From: an uncultured Oscillospiraceae bacterium
GTDB taxonomy: Bacteria > Bacillota > Clostridia > Oscillospirales > Oscillospiraceae
Direction of reading: 5' to 3'
Assembly: GCA_947624065.1 (NCBI GenBank)
Contig: CANQIO010000003.1
Coordinates: 1 to 64,000 of the forward strand
Length of the DNA stretch: 64,000 nt
Shown here: positions 1 through 7,987 of the stretch, piece after piece
Numbering within the stretch: position 1 is the stretch's first letter
How the letters are laid out: every line of letters starts with the position of its first letter
The notes under the pieces: generated by a model
What the model saw: the letters and a program-made list of their open reading frames with translations, nothing else
Database searches by the model: none
What the model was told of the DNA's origin: nothing
Position numbers and translations under genes: made by a program

Positions 1-260
1 GGCGGGAAGGTGTAAACGAAGCCTATCCAGGGGGTCAGGTCCGTCGGCTGGATGTCGTCCTTTTCCGCGTAGGTGCAGAACGAGACAAGCTCGTCCCCGT
101 CCGTCAGCAGCAGCACCCGGGAGCGCTCTCCCGTCGTCTGCCGGAACGTGCCATCCCGCAGCAGTTCAAAGAGGAATTTGCCCGCGCCCCAGTCGCTCTT
201 GCCGATCTGCTCCAGCCAGTGCTCCTGCCGGTCGCTGCCGCCGTACTCGATCACCTGCAT
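1..260 (-). CDS. GNAT-family N-acetyltransferase (partial, C-terminal end outside window)
   Basis: Only the first 86 or so residues are present; the gene runs off the left edge. The translation starts MQVIEYGG and contains LVSFCTYAEKDDIQP followed by WIGFVYTFP, the pattern of the GNAT N-terminal half, where the beta4-beta5 strands precede the acetyl-CoA loop. The acetyl-CoA loop itself lies outside the window, so the substrate cannot be guessed. It starts 11 bases after the FAH-family gene ends and is probably the last seen member of the miaB-NUDIX-FAH operon. Confidence 0.7.
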   Translation of the reverse strand, partial: MQVIEYGGSDRQEHWLEQIGKSDWGAGKFLFELLRDGTFRQTTGERSRVLLLTDGDELVSFCTYAEKDDIQPTDLTPWIGFVYTFP

Positions 261-271
261 TTTACTCCGCC

Positions 272-1114
272 TTACTTCACCGTATTGCGCAGCAGGCCGA
301 TTTTTTCGATCTCGCACTCCACCACATCGCCGGGCTTCAAAAACACCGGCGGGTCCATGCCCATGCCCACCCCGGCGGGGGTGCCGGTGGCGATGATGGT
401 GCCCGGCAGCAGGGTCATGCCGGAACTTAATTCGGCGATGGTGTCCGCGATGCTGGTGATGAGCTCGTCCGTGCGGGCGTGCTGGCGGGTCTCGCCGTTC
501 ACCCGGCAGGAGATGTCCAGCGCCGGGGGAAAGGGCACCTCGTCGGCGGTGAGGATGCAGGGGCCCATGGGGGTGAACCCGTCCAGTCCCTTGCCGAAAT
601 ACCACTGCTTATGGCCGGTCTGCACGTCCCGTGCAGACACGTCGTTGAGCACGGTGTAGCCGAAAACGTAGTCTCCCGCCTTTTCCGCCGGGACGTCCTT
701 CGCCGTTTTCCCGATGATGACCGCCAGCTCCGCCTCGTAGTCCAGCCGCCGGACAAGGCCGGGGTGGCTGTCGATATATCCCTCCGGGGGCACCGCCTCG
801 GTCACCCGCTTGGAGAAGTACACCGCCACGGGCTTCTCCTGCTGGAACGCCTCTTTGTCGTACTGGGCCGCCTCTTTGGCGTGGGCCAGGTAGTTCATGC
901 CGAGACAGATGACGTCCTGCCGGGGCCGGGGGATGGGGGCCAGCAGCGTCACGTCTTTCAGCGCCACTGGCTCCCCCGCCGGGACCAGCGCGTCCCGTCC
1001 CGCCTCGATGGCGGCGGTCATATCGGCGAAGGGCAGCGGCCGCACGGACGCCTCGTCCGCCGTCAGCGCGCCCACCTTTTCTCTTCCGTTTTCCAGGTAT
1101 GTGATGAGCTTCAT
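272..1114 (-). CDS. Fumarylacetoacetate hydrolase (FAH) family protein
   Basis: 280 residues, the usual size for single-domain FAH-family enzymes. These are Mg/Mn-dependent and act on 2-oxo acids or fumarylpyruvate-like substrates. Visible family signatures are LDYEAELAVIIGK (metal-binding glutamates), GYTVLNDVSARDVQ, KGLDGFTPMGPCIL, and near the end IIATGTPAGVGMGMDPP. The N-terminal 70 residues form the small cap typical of the family. It lies 11 bases downstream of the NUDIX gene on the same strand. Members include oxaloacetate decarboxylases, fumarylpyruvate hydrolases and ureidoglycolate lyase-like proteins; sequence alone does not separate these. No aromatic-degradation genes lie nearby. 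Confidence 0.9.
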   Translation of the reverse strand: MKLITYLENGREKVGALTADEASVRPLPFADMTAAIEAGRDALVPAGEPVALKDVTLLAPIPRPRQDVICLGMNYLAHAKEAAQYDKEAFQQEKPVAVYFSKRVTEAVPPEGYIDSHPGLVRRLDYEAELAVIIGKTAKDVPAEKAGDYVFGYTVLNDVSARDVQTGHKQWYFGKGLDGFTPMGPCILTADEVPFPPALDISCRVNGETRQHARTDELITSIADTIAELSSGMTLLPGTIIATGTPAGVGMGMDPPVFLKPGDVVECEIEKIGLLRNTVK

Positions 1115-1125
1115 AATGTCTCCTC

Positions 1126-1752
1126 CTAGTCGAACCGCGTCACCCAGTGCTCCGCCTTATGGGCCTCAAAGCACATTTTGATCTGTTCGGCGGTGGTCTT
1201 GTTCTCCGCCAGGGGCGGCAGCCCGTCCAGGGAGAACCAGCCGCTGGCAGTGGTCTCGGAGCTCTCATGGAACGCGCCGCCCAGGGCAGTGCACATCACG
1301 AACACTTTGCAGATCTTGTGGGCATAGACGGGCACATTGTGCCGGTCCCGGTCCTGCACGGCGATGAGGAATTCCGCCCGTGCCTCCAGCCCGGCTTCCT
1401 CTCGGACCTCCTTCACCGCGTTGTCCCCCACCGACTGGTCTACGTCCACCCATCCGCCGGGCAGGGACCAGCAACCGTCCAGCTCCCGGACCAGCAGGAT
1501 CTTTCCGCCCTCAAAGATGGCCGCCCGGGTGTCCAGCTTGGGAGTCTGGTAGCCGGTCTCGCCGCAGAAAAGGTCCCGGACCTTGTCCGCCGGGATGTCC
1601 GACTTGTACGCGAGCATCTCCGCCGCGATGGAACGGATGCGCTCGTAGCGCTCCATGTCGAACCGGTCATGCCCATAGGCCAGTCCCGCCTGGGCCAGGG
1701 CCTGCAGCTCCACCGCCCAGGAGAGCCAGGGGCTTCTGTCATCCATATTCAT
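1126..1752 (-). CDS. NUDIX hydrolase with N-terminal Nudix_hydro_N-type domain
   Basis: 208 residues. The first 60 or so (WLSWAVELQALAQAGLAYG, then YERIRSIAAEML) match the small helical domain found before the NUDIX fold in a Firmicute ADP-ribose/ADP-sugar pyrophosphatase group. The NUDIX box reads GGWVDVDQSV then AVKEVREEAGLEA. The REVxEExGx core is intact, but the first box glutamate is glutamine here. The gene start overlaps the miaB stop as ATGA, so translation is probably coupled. A second in-frame ATG lies two codons later. Likely cytoplasmic nucleotide-diphosphate housecleaning; the substrate is inferred from family only. Confidence 0.88.
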   Translation of the reverse strand: MNMDDRSPWLSWAVELQALAQAGLAYGHDRFDMERYERIRSIAAEMLAYKSDIPADKVRDLFCGETGYQTPKLDTRAAIFEGGKILLVRELDGCWSLPGGWVDVDQSVGDNAVKEVREEAGLEARAEFLIAVQDRDRHNVPVYAHKICKVFVMCTALGGAFHESSETTASGWFSLDGLPPLAENKTTAEQIKMCFEAHKAEHWVTRFD

Positions 1753-3170
1753 GCCAGCTCCCCATACAGCGCCCAGGTGGTGCTGTCGGTGATCTTCACG
1801 TCGATGAACTGCCCCACCAAAGCCGGGTCCCCGGCCAGGTGGACCAGCCGGCCGCCCTTGGTGCGGCTGGACAGGTTATAGGGGCTTTGGCCCGTCTCCC
1901 CGTCCACCAGCACCCGATATGTGCCGCCCACGTAGGCGGCGTGCTTCTCTCCGGAGATGCGGTTGGCCGCGTCCAGGAGAGCGTCGAACCAGACCTGCTT
2001 CTCCGCCCGGCTCACCGGATCGGGCATGGCCGCCGCCGGGGTGCCTGTCCGGGGGGAGAAGATGAAGGTGAACATGGCGTCGTAGCGCACCTCGTTCACC
2101 AGGGAGAGGGTGTCCATAAAGTCCGCCTCGGTCTCGCCGGGGAAGCCCACGATGATGTCCGTGGTGAGCACCAGGTCCGGCATGGCGGCCCGCGCCGCGG
2201 CCACCTTTTCCAGGTACTTCGCCCGGTCGTAATGCCGGTTCATCTCCTTCAGGATGCGGTCCGAGCCAGATTGGAGGGGCAGGTGGATATGGTGGGCGCA
2301 GTGCTCGCTCGATCCCATGACGCGGAAGAGCTTTTCCGTGGCGTCCTTGGGGTGGCTGGTCATGAACCGCAGCACGTAATCGCCCGGTATCTTGTCCAGT
2401 TCGGCCAGCAGGTCGGGGAAGTCCATCCCTTCCTCCAAGCCCTTGCCGTAGCTGTTGACGTTCTGGCCCAGGAGTGTGATGTCCTTATAGCCCGCCGCCA
2501 CCAGCTCCCGCGCCTCGGCCAGGATGTCCGCCGGGCGGCGGCTCCGCTCCCGGCCCCGGACGTAGGGCACGATGCAGTAGGAGCAGAAATTGTCGCAGCC
2601 GTTCATGATGGTCAGCCACGCCTTGACGGCGCTGTCCCGCTGGCGGGGCAGGCCCTCGGCCACCACGCCCTCGGAGGGAGCTGCGGCGATGAGCCGGCTC
2701 TTGCTGCCCCGGCGGCCCCGGCGCTCCATGGTCTCCAGCAGCAGCTGGGGGAACTGCCACACCTCATGGGGCCCGAACACCATGTCCACCACCCGGTAGG
2801 ACCGGCGGATGCGCTCGCGCATGGTCTCCTGCTGGGCCATGCACCCGCCCACGCATACGATCAGCTCCGGGTTTTTGGCTTTGTTGTGGGCAAGGGCGCC
2901 CACGTTGCCCAGCACCCGCTTCTCCGCGTGCTCCCGCACCGCGCAGGTGTTCACGGCGATCAGGTCGGCACGCTCCTCGCTGTCGGTGAGCGCATAGCCG
3001 CATTGGATGAGCCAGCCCCGCAATATCTCGCTGTCGGACTCGTTCTGCTGGCAGCCGTAGGTGTCCACCAGGGCATAGTGGGGCCGTCCGGCGATGCGGG
3101 CGCGTATCTCTTGGCAGAACCGCTCCTGCTGGAGCCGTTCCTGGGTGGTGATCTCCCGGCGATTGTACAT
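1749..3170 (-). CDS. miaB: tRNA-2-methylthio-N6-dimethylallyladenosine synthase MiaB
   Basis: 473 residues from the ATG at 3170. AAGGAG sits six bases upstream, which decides against longer in-frame starts. MiaB is a radical SAM enzyme that methylthiolates i6A37 in tRNA. Domains in order: UPF0004 (DTYGCQQNESDSE, first cluster cysteines; VNTCAVREHAEKRV; CVGGCMAQQ), radical SAM core with CX3CX2C in NGCDNFCSYCIVPYVRGRE, and a C-terminal TRAM domain. GQNVNSYG is the MiaB hallmark. Its partner MiaA, which makes the i6A substrate, is encoded nearby on the opposite strand after mutL. The gene heads a minus-strand operon with the NUDIX, FAH and GNAT genes. Confidence 0.97.
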   Translation of the reverse strand: MYNRREITTQERLQQERFCQEIRARIAGRPHYALVDTYGCQQNESDSEILRGWLIQCGYALTDSEERADLIAVNTCAVREHAEKRVLGNVGALAHNKAKNPELIVCVGGCMAQQETMRERIRRSYRVVDMVFGPHEVWQFPQLLLETMERRGRRGSKSRLIAAAPSEGVVAEGLPRQRDSAVKAWLTIMNGCDNFCSYCIVPYVRGRERSRRPADILAEARELVAAGYKDITLLGQNVNSYGKGLEEGMDFPDLLAELDKIPGDYVLRFMTSHPKDATEKLFRVMGSSEHCAHHIHLPLQSGSDRILKEMNRHYDRAKYLEKVAAARAAMPDLVLTTDIIVGFPGETEADFMDTLSLVNEVRYDAMFTFIFSPRTGTPAAAMPDPVSRAEKQVWFDALLDAANRISGEKHAAYVGGTYRVLVDGETGQSPYNLSSRTKGGRLVHLAGDPALVGQFIDVKITDSTTWALYGELA

Positions 3171-3198
3171 GGCGTTCTCCTTGGTCACGATATAGCAC

Positions 3199-3227
3199 TT
3201 TATAATAACATTTTTCTGTGTTATAAT
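3199..3227 (+). promoter_or_regulatory. Sigma-A-type promoter for mutL
   Basis: TTTATA (3199-3204), 17-base spacer, and a perfect TATAAT (3222-3227) preceded by TGT, an extended -10. The predicted start site is about 25 bases before the mutL ATG, leaving room for the AAAGGAG ribosome site. Confidence 0.65.
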
Positions 3228-3230
3228 CAA
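3202..3230 (-). promoter_or_regulatory. Sigma-A-type promoter for miaB operon
   Basis: On the minus strand TTGATT (3225-3230) is separated by 17 bases from TATTAT (3202-3207). It overlaps the opposing mutL promoter almost completely, so the two divergent transcripts probably compete for polymerase. Confidence 0.55.
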
Positions 3231-3261
3231 TGAAAAGTATACGCAGCGCAAAGGAGAGGTC

Positions 3262-5121
3262 ATGGCAGTTATCAACATCTTATCCCCTCTGGTGGCGGAC
3301 ATGATCGCCGCCGGCGAGGTGGTGGAGCGGCCCGGCAGCGTGGTAAAGGAGCTGCTGGAAAATGCCGTGGACGCCGGGGCCCGCAGCGTCACCGTGGAGC
3401 TCCGGGGCGGCGGAGCCACCTATATCCGGGTCACCGACGACGGCTGCGGCATGGCGCCGGACGACGCGGGCAACTGCTTTCTCCGCCACGCCACCAGCAA
3501 GCTTCATGACGAGCACGGCCTGGAGGCCATCACCACCATGGGCTTCCGGGGCGAGGCGCTGGCGGCCATCTCGGCGGTGAGCCGGATGGAGCTCTATACC
3601 CGCCGGCCGGAGGATGACGAGGGCACCTATGTGTCCGTGGCCGGGGGCGAGATCCAGGACATGCACGCCGCCGGCTGTCCCAAGGGCACCGTGTTCACTG
3701 TCCGGGACATCTTCTACAACACCCCCGCCCGCCTCAAATTCATGAAGTCCGACCGGGCGGAGGGGTCCTTCTGCGTGCAGCAGGCCGCCCGGGTGGCTCT
3801 GGGCCGGCCGGACGTCTCCGTGCGGTGCGTCAAGGACGGAAAAGAGGAATTCTTCACCCCCGGAGACGGCCGGCCGGAGTCGGCGCTGTACGCCCTGCTG
3901 GGCCGGGAGACAGCGCTGACCATGCTCCCCGCGGAGGGGGAGAACGAGGGCGTGGCCGTCGCCGGCTTCATCAGCTCCCCCGCCGCCGGCCGGGGAAACC
4001 GGGCCACCCAGTTCTTCTTCGTCAACGGCCGGTCCATCCGCTCCCAGAGCCTGCAGGCAGCGCTGGAGCAGGCATACAAAAACACCCTGATGGTGGGCAA
4101 ATTCCCCGCCTGCGTGCTGTATATCACCCTGAGCCCCGGCGCGGTGGACGTGAACGTGCACCCCACGAAAAACGAGGTGAAGTTCTCCTCGGAAAAGCGG
4201 GTGTTCGACGCGGTCTATTATAGCTGCCTCAGCGCGCTGGATAGCGAGCGGGGCACATTGCAGGTGCGCCTGTCCCCCTCCACGGAGAAGAAGCTGGCGC
4301 CTCAGCCCGCCGTCCGGGAGGCGCCCGCCGACAGCGGCCCCGGCCAGATGGCCATGGACCTGCGCAGCCCGGCCGTCACCTATGGCGCCGCCCGTCGGAG
4401 CGCCCCCGCCTATCCCGCGCCCCGGCGCAGCCCCGCCCCGCCGGTCCGGCCCCAGCAGGCCCCGCCAGTCCGGCCGGCCCCGTCCCGTCCCGCCGGGACG
4501 GTCCCCCCCGCGAAGGAAAAACAAGCCGCCGCGCCGGCGGCGGAGCCCCCCGTCCAGGAGCCGGCGCCCGTCCGGGTGGCCGGGGAGGTGCTGCGCACCT
4601 ACATCGTGGCCGAACAGGGGGACAAGATCCTGCTCATCGACAAGCACGCCGCCCACGAGCGGATGGTGTTCGACCGGCTGAAGGCCCAGGGCCATGAGGT
4701 CCTGAGCCAGACCCTGCTCACGCCCCAGACCTGGCGGCCCGGCCCGGAGGCCATGGACCTTCTGACCGGGAATGGCGCGCTGCTGTCCGAACTGGGTTTC
4801 GAGCTGGAGCCCTTCGGCGACGAGGATCTGATCGTCCGGGCGGTGCCGGAGGACCTGGACCCGGCCGAGACGGCGGCCGCGCTGGAGGAGATCTGCGAAA
4901 AGCTCCAAAAGGGCGGCCGGGACCTGGCCCGGGACGGCATCTTGCAGACCGTGGCCTGCAAGGCGGCCATCAAGGCCGGCTGGGACACTGACCCCATGGA
5001 GATGCAGGTGCTGGCGGAAAAGGTGGCCTCCGGCCAGATCAAATACTGCCCCCACGGCCGCCCTGTGGCCGTGACGCTGACGAAAAAGGAGCTGGACCGG
5101 CAGTTCGGAAGGACCCAATGA
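3262..5121 (+). CDS. mutL: DNA mismatch repair protein MutL
   Basis: 619 residues. The N-terminal GHKL ATPase shows VVKELLENAVDAGA, TDDGCGM and MGFRGEALAAIS, then the transducer part with NVHPTKNEVKF. A roughly 110-residue Pro/Ala/Arg-rich linker (about residues 340-450) leads to the dimerisation and endonuclease domain, with DKHAAHERMVFDRL, ACKAAIKAG and CPHGRP near the end. The metal-site motif usually reads DQHA-x2-E-x4-E; the last acidic residue is Asp here, otherwise the endonuclease set is complete, as expected in bacteria lacking MutH. AAAGGAG precedes the ATG. mutS is not in the window. The miaA gene starts four bases after the stop. Confidence 0.97.
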   Translation: MAVINILSPLVADMIAAGEVVERPGSVVKELLENAVDAGARSVTVELRGGGATYIRVTDDGCGMAPDDAGNCFLRHATSKLHDEHGLEAITTMGFRGEALAAISAVSRMELYTRRPEDDEGTYVSVAGGEIQDMHAAGCPKGTVFTVRDIFYNTPARLKFMKSDRAEGSFCVQQAARVALGRPDVSVRCVKDGKEEFFTPGDGRPESALYALLGRETALTMLPAEGENEGVAVAGFISSPAAGRGNRATQFFFVNGRSIRSQSLQAALEQAYKNTLMVGKFPACVLYITLSPGAVDVNVHPTKNEVKFSSEKRVFDAVYYSCLSALDSERGTLQVRLSPSTEKKLAPQPAVREAPADSGPGQMAMDLRSPAVTYGAARRSAPAYPAPRRSPAPPVRPQQAPPVRPAPSRPAGTVPPAKEKQAAAPAAEPPVQEPAPVRVAGEVLRTYIVAEQGDKILLIDKHAAHERMVFDRLKAQGHEVLSQTLLTPQTWRPGPEAMDLLTGNGALLSELGFELEPFGDEDLIVRAVPEDLDPAETAAALEEICEKLQKGGRDLARDGILQTVACKAAIKAGWDTDPMEMQVLAEKVASGQIKYCPHGRPVAVTLTKKELDRQFGRTQ

Positions 5122-5125
5122 CGCC

Positions 5126-6061
5126 ATGACCGATCTTCTTGTCATCACCGGCCCCACCGCTACCGGCAAGACCGCTCTGGGGGTGGCGCTGGCCAAGCTG
5201 CTGGACGGGGAGGTCATCTCCGCCGACTCCATGCAGATCTACCGGGGCATGGACATCGGCACCGCCAAGCCCACCGCCGCCGAGATGGACGGCGTGCCCC
5301 ACCACATGCTGGACGCGGCGGACCCGGCGGAGCGCTTCTCCACCGCCAAGTACGCCCGCATGGCCGCCGCCTGCGCCGACGACATCCTGGCCAGGGGGAA
5401 GCGGCCCATCGTGGTGGGCGGCACCGGCCTCTACATCGACGGCCTTGTCCGGGGCACAGCCTACGCCGCCGCGCCGTCGGACCCGGAGGCCCGCCGGGCC
5501 ATCGAAGGGGAGTATGACGCCATGGGCGGGGATACCTTTCGCCAGAGGCTGGCCGCCGTCGATCCGGAGCGGGCGGCCATCCTCCATCCGCGGGACAAAA
5601 AGCGGCTGGTCCGGGCCTGGGAGGTCTATGTGCTGACCGGCAGGCCCATCTCCTGGCACGACGAGCAGTCCCGGCTGGTCCGGCCGCGGTATACGGCGTA
5701 CACCGTGGCGCTGGATTTTGCCGACCGCGGGATGCTCTATGAGCGGATCGACCGGCGGGCCCGCGCCATGTTCGACGCCGGGCTGGTGGACGAGGTCCGC
5801 AGGCTCCTGGACGCGGGTGTCGGTCCCGACACCACCGCCATGCAGGCCATCGGCTATAAAGAAGTGGCCGCGTACCTCGCCGGCCGATGCGCGCTGGAAG
5901 AGGCTGTCGACGCGGTCTGCCGGGCCTCCCGGCGATACGCCAAGCGGCAGCTGACCTGGCTGCGGAGCCGGCCGGACGTGCACTGGCTGCGCTGGGACCG
6001 GGAGCCGGACGCCGCCGCGCTCCAGCGCGCCGCGGAGCAGATCGGAAAAACTGCGTCCTGA
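5126..6061 (+). CDS. miaA: tRNA dimethylallyltransferase MiaA
   Basis: 311 residues, normal length. It transfers the dimethylallyl group to N6 of A37 in tRNAs reading UNN codons, making the substrate of MiaB. Visible motifs: P-loop ITGPTATGKTALG at the N-terminus, ISADSMQIYRGMDIGTAKP, the catalytic-region VGGTGLYIDGL, and TAMQAIGYKEVAAYL near the C-terminus. It follows mutL by four bases and precedes hfq, the common mutL-miaA-hfq order. Confidence 0.97.
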   Translation: MTDLLVITGPTATGKTALGVALAKLLDGEVISADSMQIYRGMDIGTAKPTAAEMDGVPHHMLDAADPAERFSTAKYARMAAACADDILARGKRPIVVGGTGLYIDGLVRGTAYAAAPSDPEARRAIEGEYDAMGGDTFRQRLAAVDPERAAILHPRDKKRLVRAWEVYVLTGRPISWHDEQSRLVRPRYTAYTVALDFADRGMLYERIDRRARAMFDAGLVDEVRRLLDAGVGPDTTAMQAIGYKEVAAYLAGRCALEEAVDAVCRASRRYAKRQLTWLRSRPDVHWLRWDREPDAAALQRAAEQIGKTAS

Positions 6062-6105
6062 CATGCCCGGCTCGACCGGTTTCGACCCCATTCCCCCGCG
6101 AAAAG

Positions 6106-6156
6106 CCGTAAAATAGGCGCTGTACAGAGAATTTGTACAAAATCACTATTTTACGG
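6106..6156. promoter_or_regulatory. Nested inverted repeat upstream of hfq (operator candidate)
   Basis: Outer arms CCGTAAAATAG (6106-6116) and CTATTTTACGG (6146-6156) are an 11-base perfect inverted repeat. Inside it, two copies of the self-complementary TGTACA (6121-6126 and 6134-6139) can also pair. The right outer arm contains the putative -35 box of hfq, so the element is placed like an operator. It could also be a hairpin at the end of the miaA transcript; no T-run follows, so a terminator is less likely. Confidence 0.5.
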
Positions 6157-6177
6157 AGCGGCGGAGTATGCTACACT
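6150..6177 (+). promoter_or_regulatory. Candidate hfq promoter
   Basis: TTTACG (6150-6155), 16-base spacer, TACACT (6172-6177) preceded by TGC as an extended -10. The -35 overlaps the inverted repeat arm at 6146-6156. Confidence 0.45.
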
Positions 6178-6221
6178 ATTATTTAAATTTCTGCGCCGCC
6201 GTTCCGGAAGGGACGGAAAAG

Positions 6222-6452
6222 ATGCAGAAATCACAGAATCTTCAGGACATGTTTTTGAACCAGGCGCGCCGGGAGCGGGTCATCGTGACCGTGTTCCTCG
6301 TCAACGGCTTTCAGCTGCGGGGGACCGTGCGGGGCTTTGACTCCTTCGTGGTGTTCGTGGACTCCGATGGGAAACAGCAGATGATCTACAAGCACGCCAT
6401 CTCCACCATCGCCCCGGCCCGCGCCCTCTCGCTGACAGAGGAGCCAGTCTGA
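6222..6452 (+). CDS. hfq: RNA chaperone Hfq
   Basis: 76 residues from the ATG at 6222, preceded by GGAAGGGACGG. An upstream in-frame ATG at 6168 would add 18 residues that do not resemble Hfq. Sm1 motif region: [20 protein letters not shown], then [18 protein letters not shown]; Sm2 motif: IYKHAISTI. Hfq forms a hexameric ring that binds small RNAs and A/U-rich RNA. The protein has almost no C-terminal tail, as in other Firmicutes. Its stop is one base before the TTG start of the next gene. Confidence 0.96.
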   Translation: MQKSQNLQDMFLNQARRERVIVTVFLVNGFQLRGTVRGFDSFVVFVDSDGKQQMIYKHAISTIAPARALSLTEEPV

Positions 6453-6453
6453 C

Positions 6454-7977
6454 TTGAAAAAAACCGACGCCCTCATAAGGATCACCTCGCTGCTGGTATT
6501 CATCGCCCTGGCGGCATACATGACCATATACATCGCCCAGCGGGCCATGAACCCGGTGCGCACCTCCCTGACCGTCACCGCCACCATGAGCGATTCCGCG
6601 CCCATGAGCGGTCTGGTCATCCGGGACGAGCTGCTCATCAACAGCCAGGACCAGTACATAGACGTGACCGCCGCCGACGGGGCCAAGGTGGCCGCCGGGG
6701 AGACGGTCGCCGTGGCGTACAGCTCCGAGGAGGCCCTGGAGCGGGCCTCCCGGCTCAGCGCCCTGGAGCGGGAGATCGAGGACGTCACCGCCGCGCTCTC
6801 TCAGGCCGGCACCGTCCAGGTCGAGGGCAACCGGGAGCAGTCCATCTACAGCGCCATCATCAGTCTGTCCACCAGTCTCCGGGGCGGGGATCTGTCGGAC
6901 ATGGACTCCCGGTCCAGCGCGCTGGCCAGCCTGCTGTTCCCCTCCGACTCCGGCGCCACCGCCACGGAGGAATACCTGCAGCAACTCCAGGCCGAATACG
7001 ACGAGTTGCGCAAGACCAGCGCCGGCGACACCTCCTCCATCTCCGTCAGCCAGAGCGGCACCTTTTCCTCGGTGGTGGACGGCTACGAGGGCGTCAGCCC
7101 CGCCTATGCCCAGGACCTGTCCCCCAGCGACCTGCGGGAGCTGATCGCCGCCGACCGCGTCATCGAGAGCGGCTCGCTCGGCAAGCTCATCACCTCCTAC
7201 AACTGGTATTACGCCGCCATCCTCCCGCGGGAGTACGCCCGGAACATGCTGGCCGGGGAGACCGGCGTGCAACTGTCCTTCGGCCGGTATTACAGCGGCA
7301 ATCTGGACGCCACGGTGGAATTCGTCGGGAAGGCCGAGGGGGACAGCCAGTTGGTCATCTTCCGCATCGAGAAGGGCATGACCGATATGCTGGCCGTGCG
7401 GGCCGTGTCGGCGGAGCTGATCTATGAGGAATACACCGGCCTGCGGGTGCCTCTGAAGGGGCTTTACCGCTACTATGCCGGCTACCTGGCCGACGAGGCC
7501 GGACAGGACCTGTCCGAGGGCGAGACCGTGGCCCTCACCCTGGGGGACACCACCTATGAGGCCATCATCTCGGAGATCGGCTCGTCCTCCCGCTTCGGCG
7601 ACCTGCCCCCCGGGGTGGAGTCCGGCAGCGAGCAGGACACCCGCCCCAGAAGGCGGCTGGTGGTGTTCTGCTGGCCATGGGACGCCGAATCCGACGGGCC
7701 CGACACCTCCTCCGGCGGCGGCACCGTCACCACGGCGAGCGGCCTGGCCTTCTCCGCCGTCAACTATTACGACTATGACCCGGAGCACCCCGAGGCCCAG
7801 GACCGGCTGTGCGTGTTCACCATGACCGGCATGCAGGCGGAGCGGAAGCTGGTCCGGCTGGTATACGCCGGGGAGGAATACTGCCTGCTGTCCTCCACGG
7901 GCACTGACGCCCTCCGGGAGGGCAACGAGGTCATCATAGAGGCCAGAAACCTCTACAACGGCAAAGTATTTTCATAA
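6454..7977 (+). CDS. HlyD-like membrane-anchored protein of the ylm/division region
   Basis: 507 residues, apparently from TTG at 6454 with GAGGAG about 11 bases upstream; no ATG or GTG fits better. One N-terminal membrane segment (ITSLLVFIALAAYMTIYIAQ) is followed by an extracytoplasmic part. That part opens with a lipoyl/barrel-like stretch (VAAGETVAVAY), a coiled-coil hairpin (about residues 90-190) and a second barrel-like half (LSEGETVALTLGD). This layout is that of HlyD/membrane-fusion adaptor proteins. No transporter gene accompanies it; the neighbours are hfq upstream and ylmE-sepF-divIVA downstream. A role linked to division or envelope is an inference from position only. Confidence 0.7.
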   Translation: MKKTDALIRITSLLVFIALAAYMTIYIAQRAMNPVRTSLTVTATMSDSAPMSGLVIRDELLINSQDQYIDVTAADGAKVAAGETVAVAYSSEEALERASRLSALEREIEDVTAALSQAGTVQVEGNREQSIYSAIISLSTSLRGGDLSDMDSRSSALASLLFPSDSGATATEEYLQQLQAEYDELRKTSAGDTSSISVSQSGTFSSVVDGYEGVSPAYAQDLSPSDLRELIAADRVIESGSLGKLITSYNWYYAAILPREYARNMLAGETGVQLSFGRYYSGNLDATVEFVGKAEGDSQLVIFRIEKGMTDMLAVRAVSAELIYEEYTGLRVPLKGLYRYYAGYLADEAGQDLSEGETVALTLGDTTYEAIISEIGSSSRFGDLPPGVESGSEQDTRPRRRLVVFCWPWDAESDGPDTSSGGGTVTTASGLAFSAVNYYDYDPEHPEAQDRLCVFTMTGMQAERKLVRLVYAGEEYCLLSSTGTDALREGNEVIIEARNLYNGKVFS

Positions 7978-7987
7978 GGAGGCCGCC

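Noticed and set aside
6168..6221. 18-residue N-terminal extension of Hfq
   Set aside because: The extra residues do not match Hfq, and GGAAGGGACGG points to the ATG at 6222.
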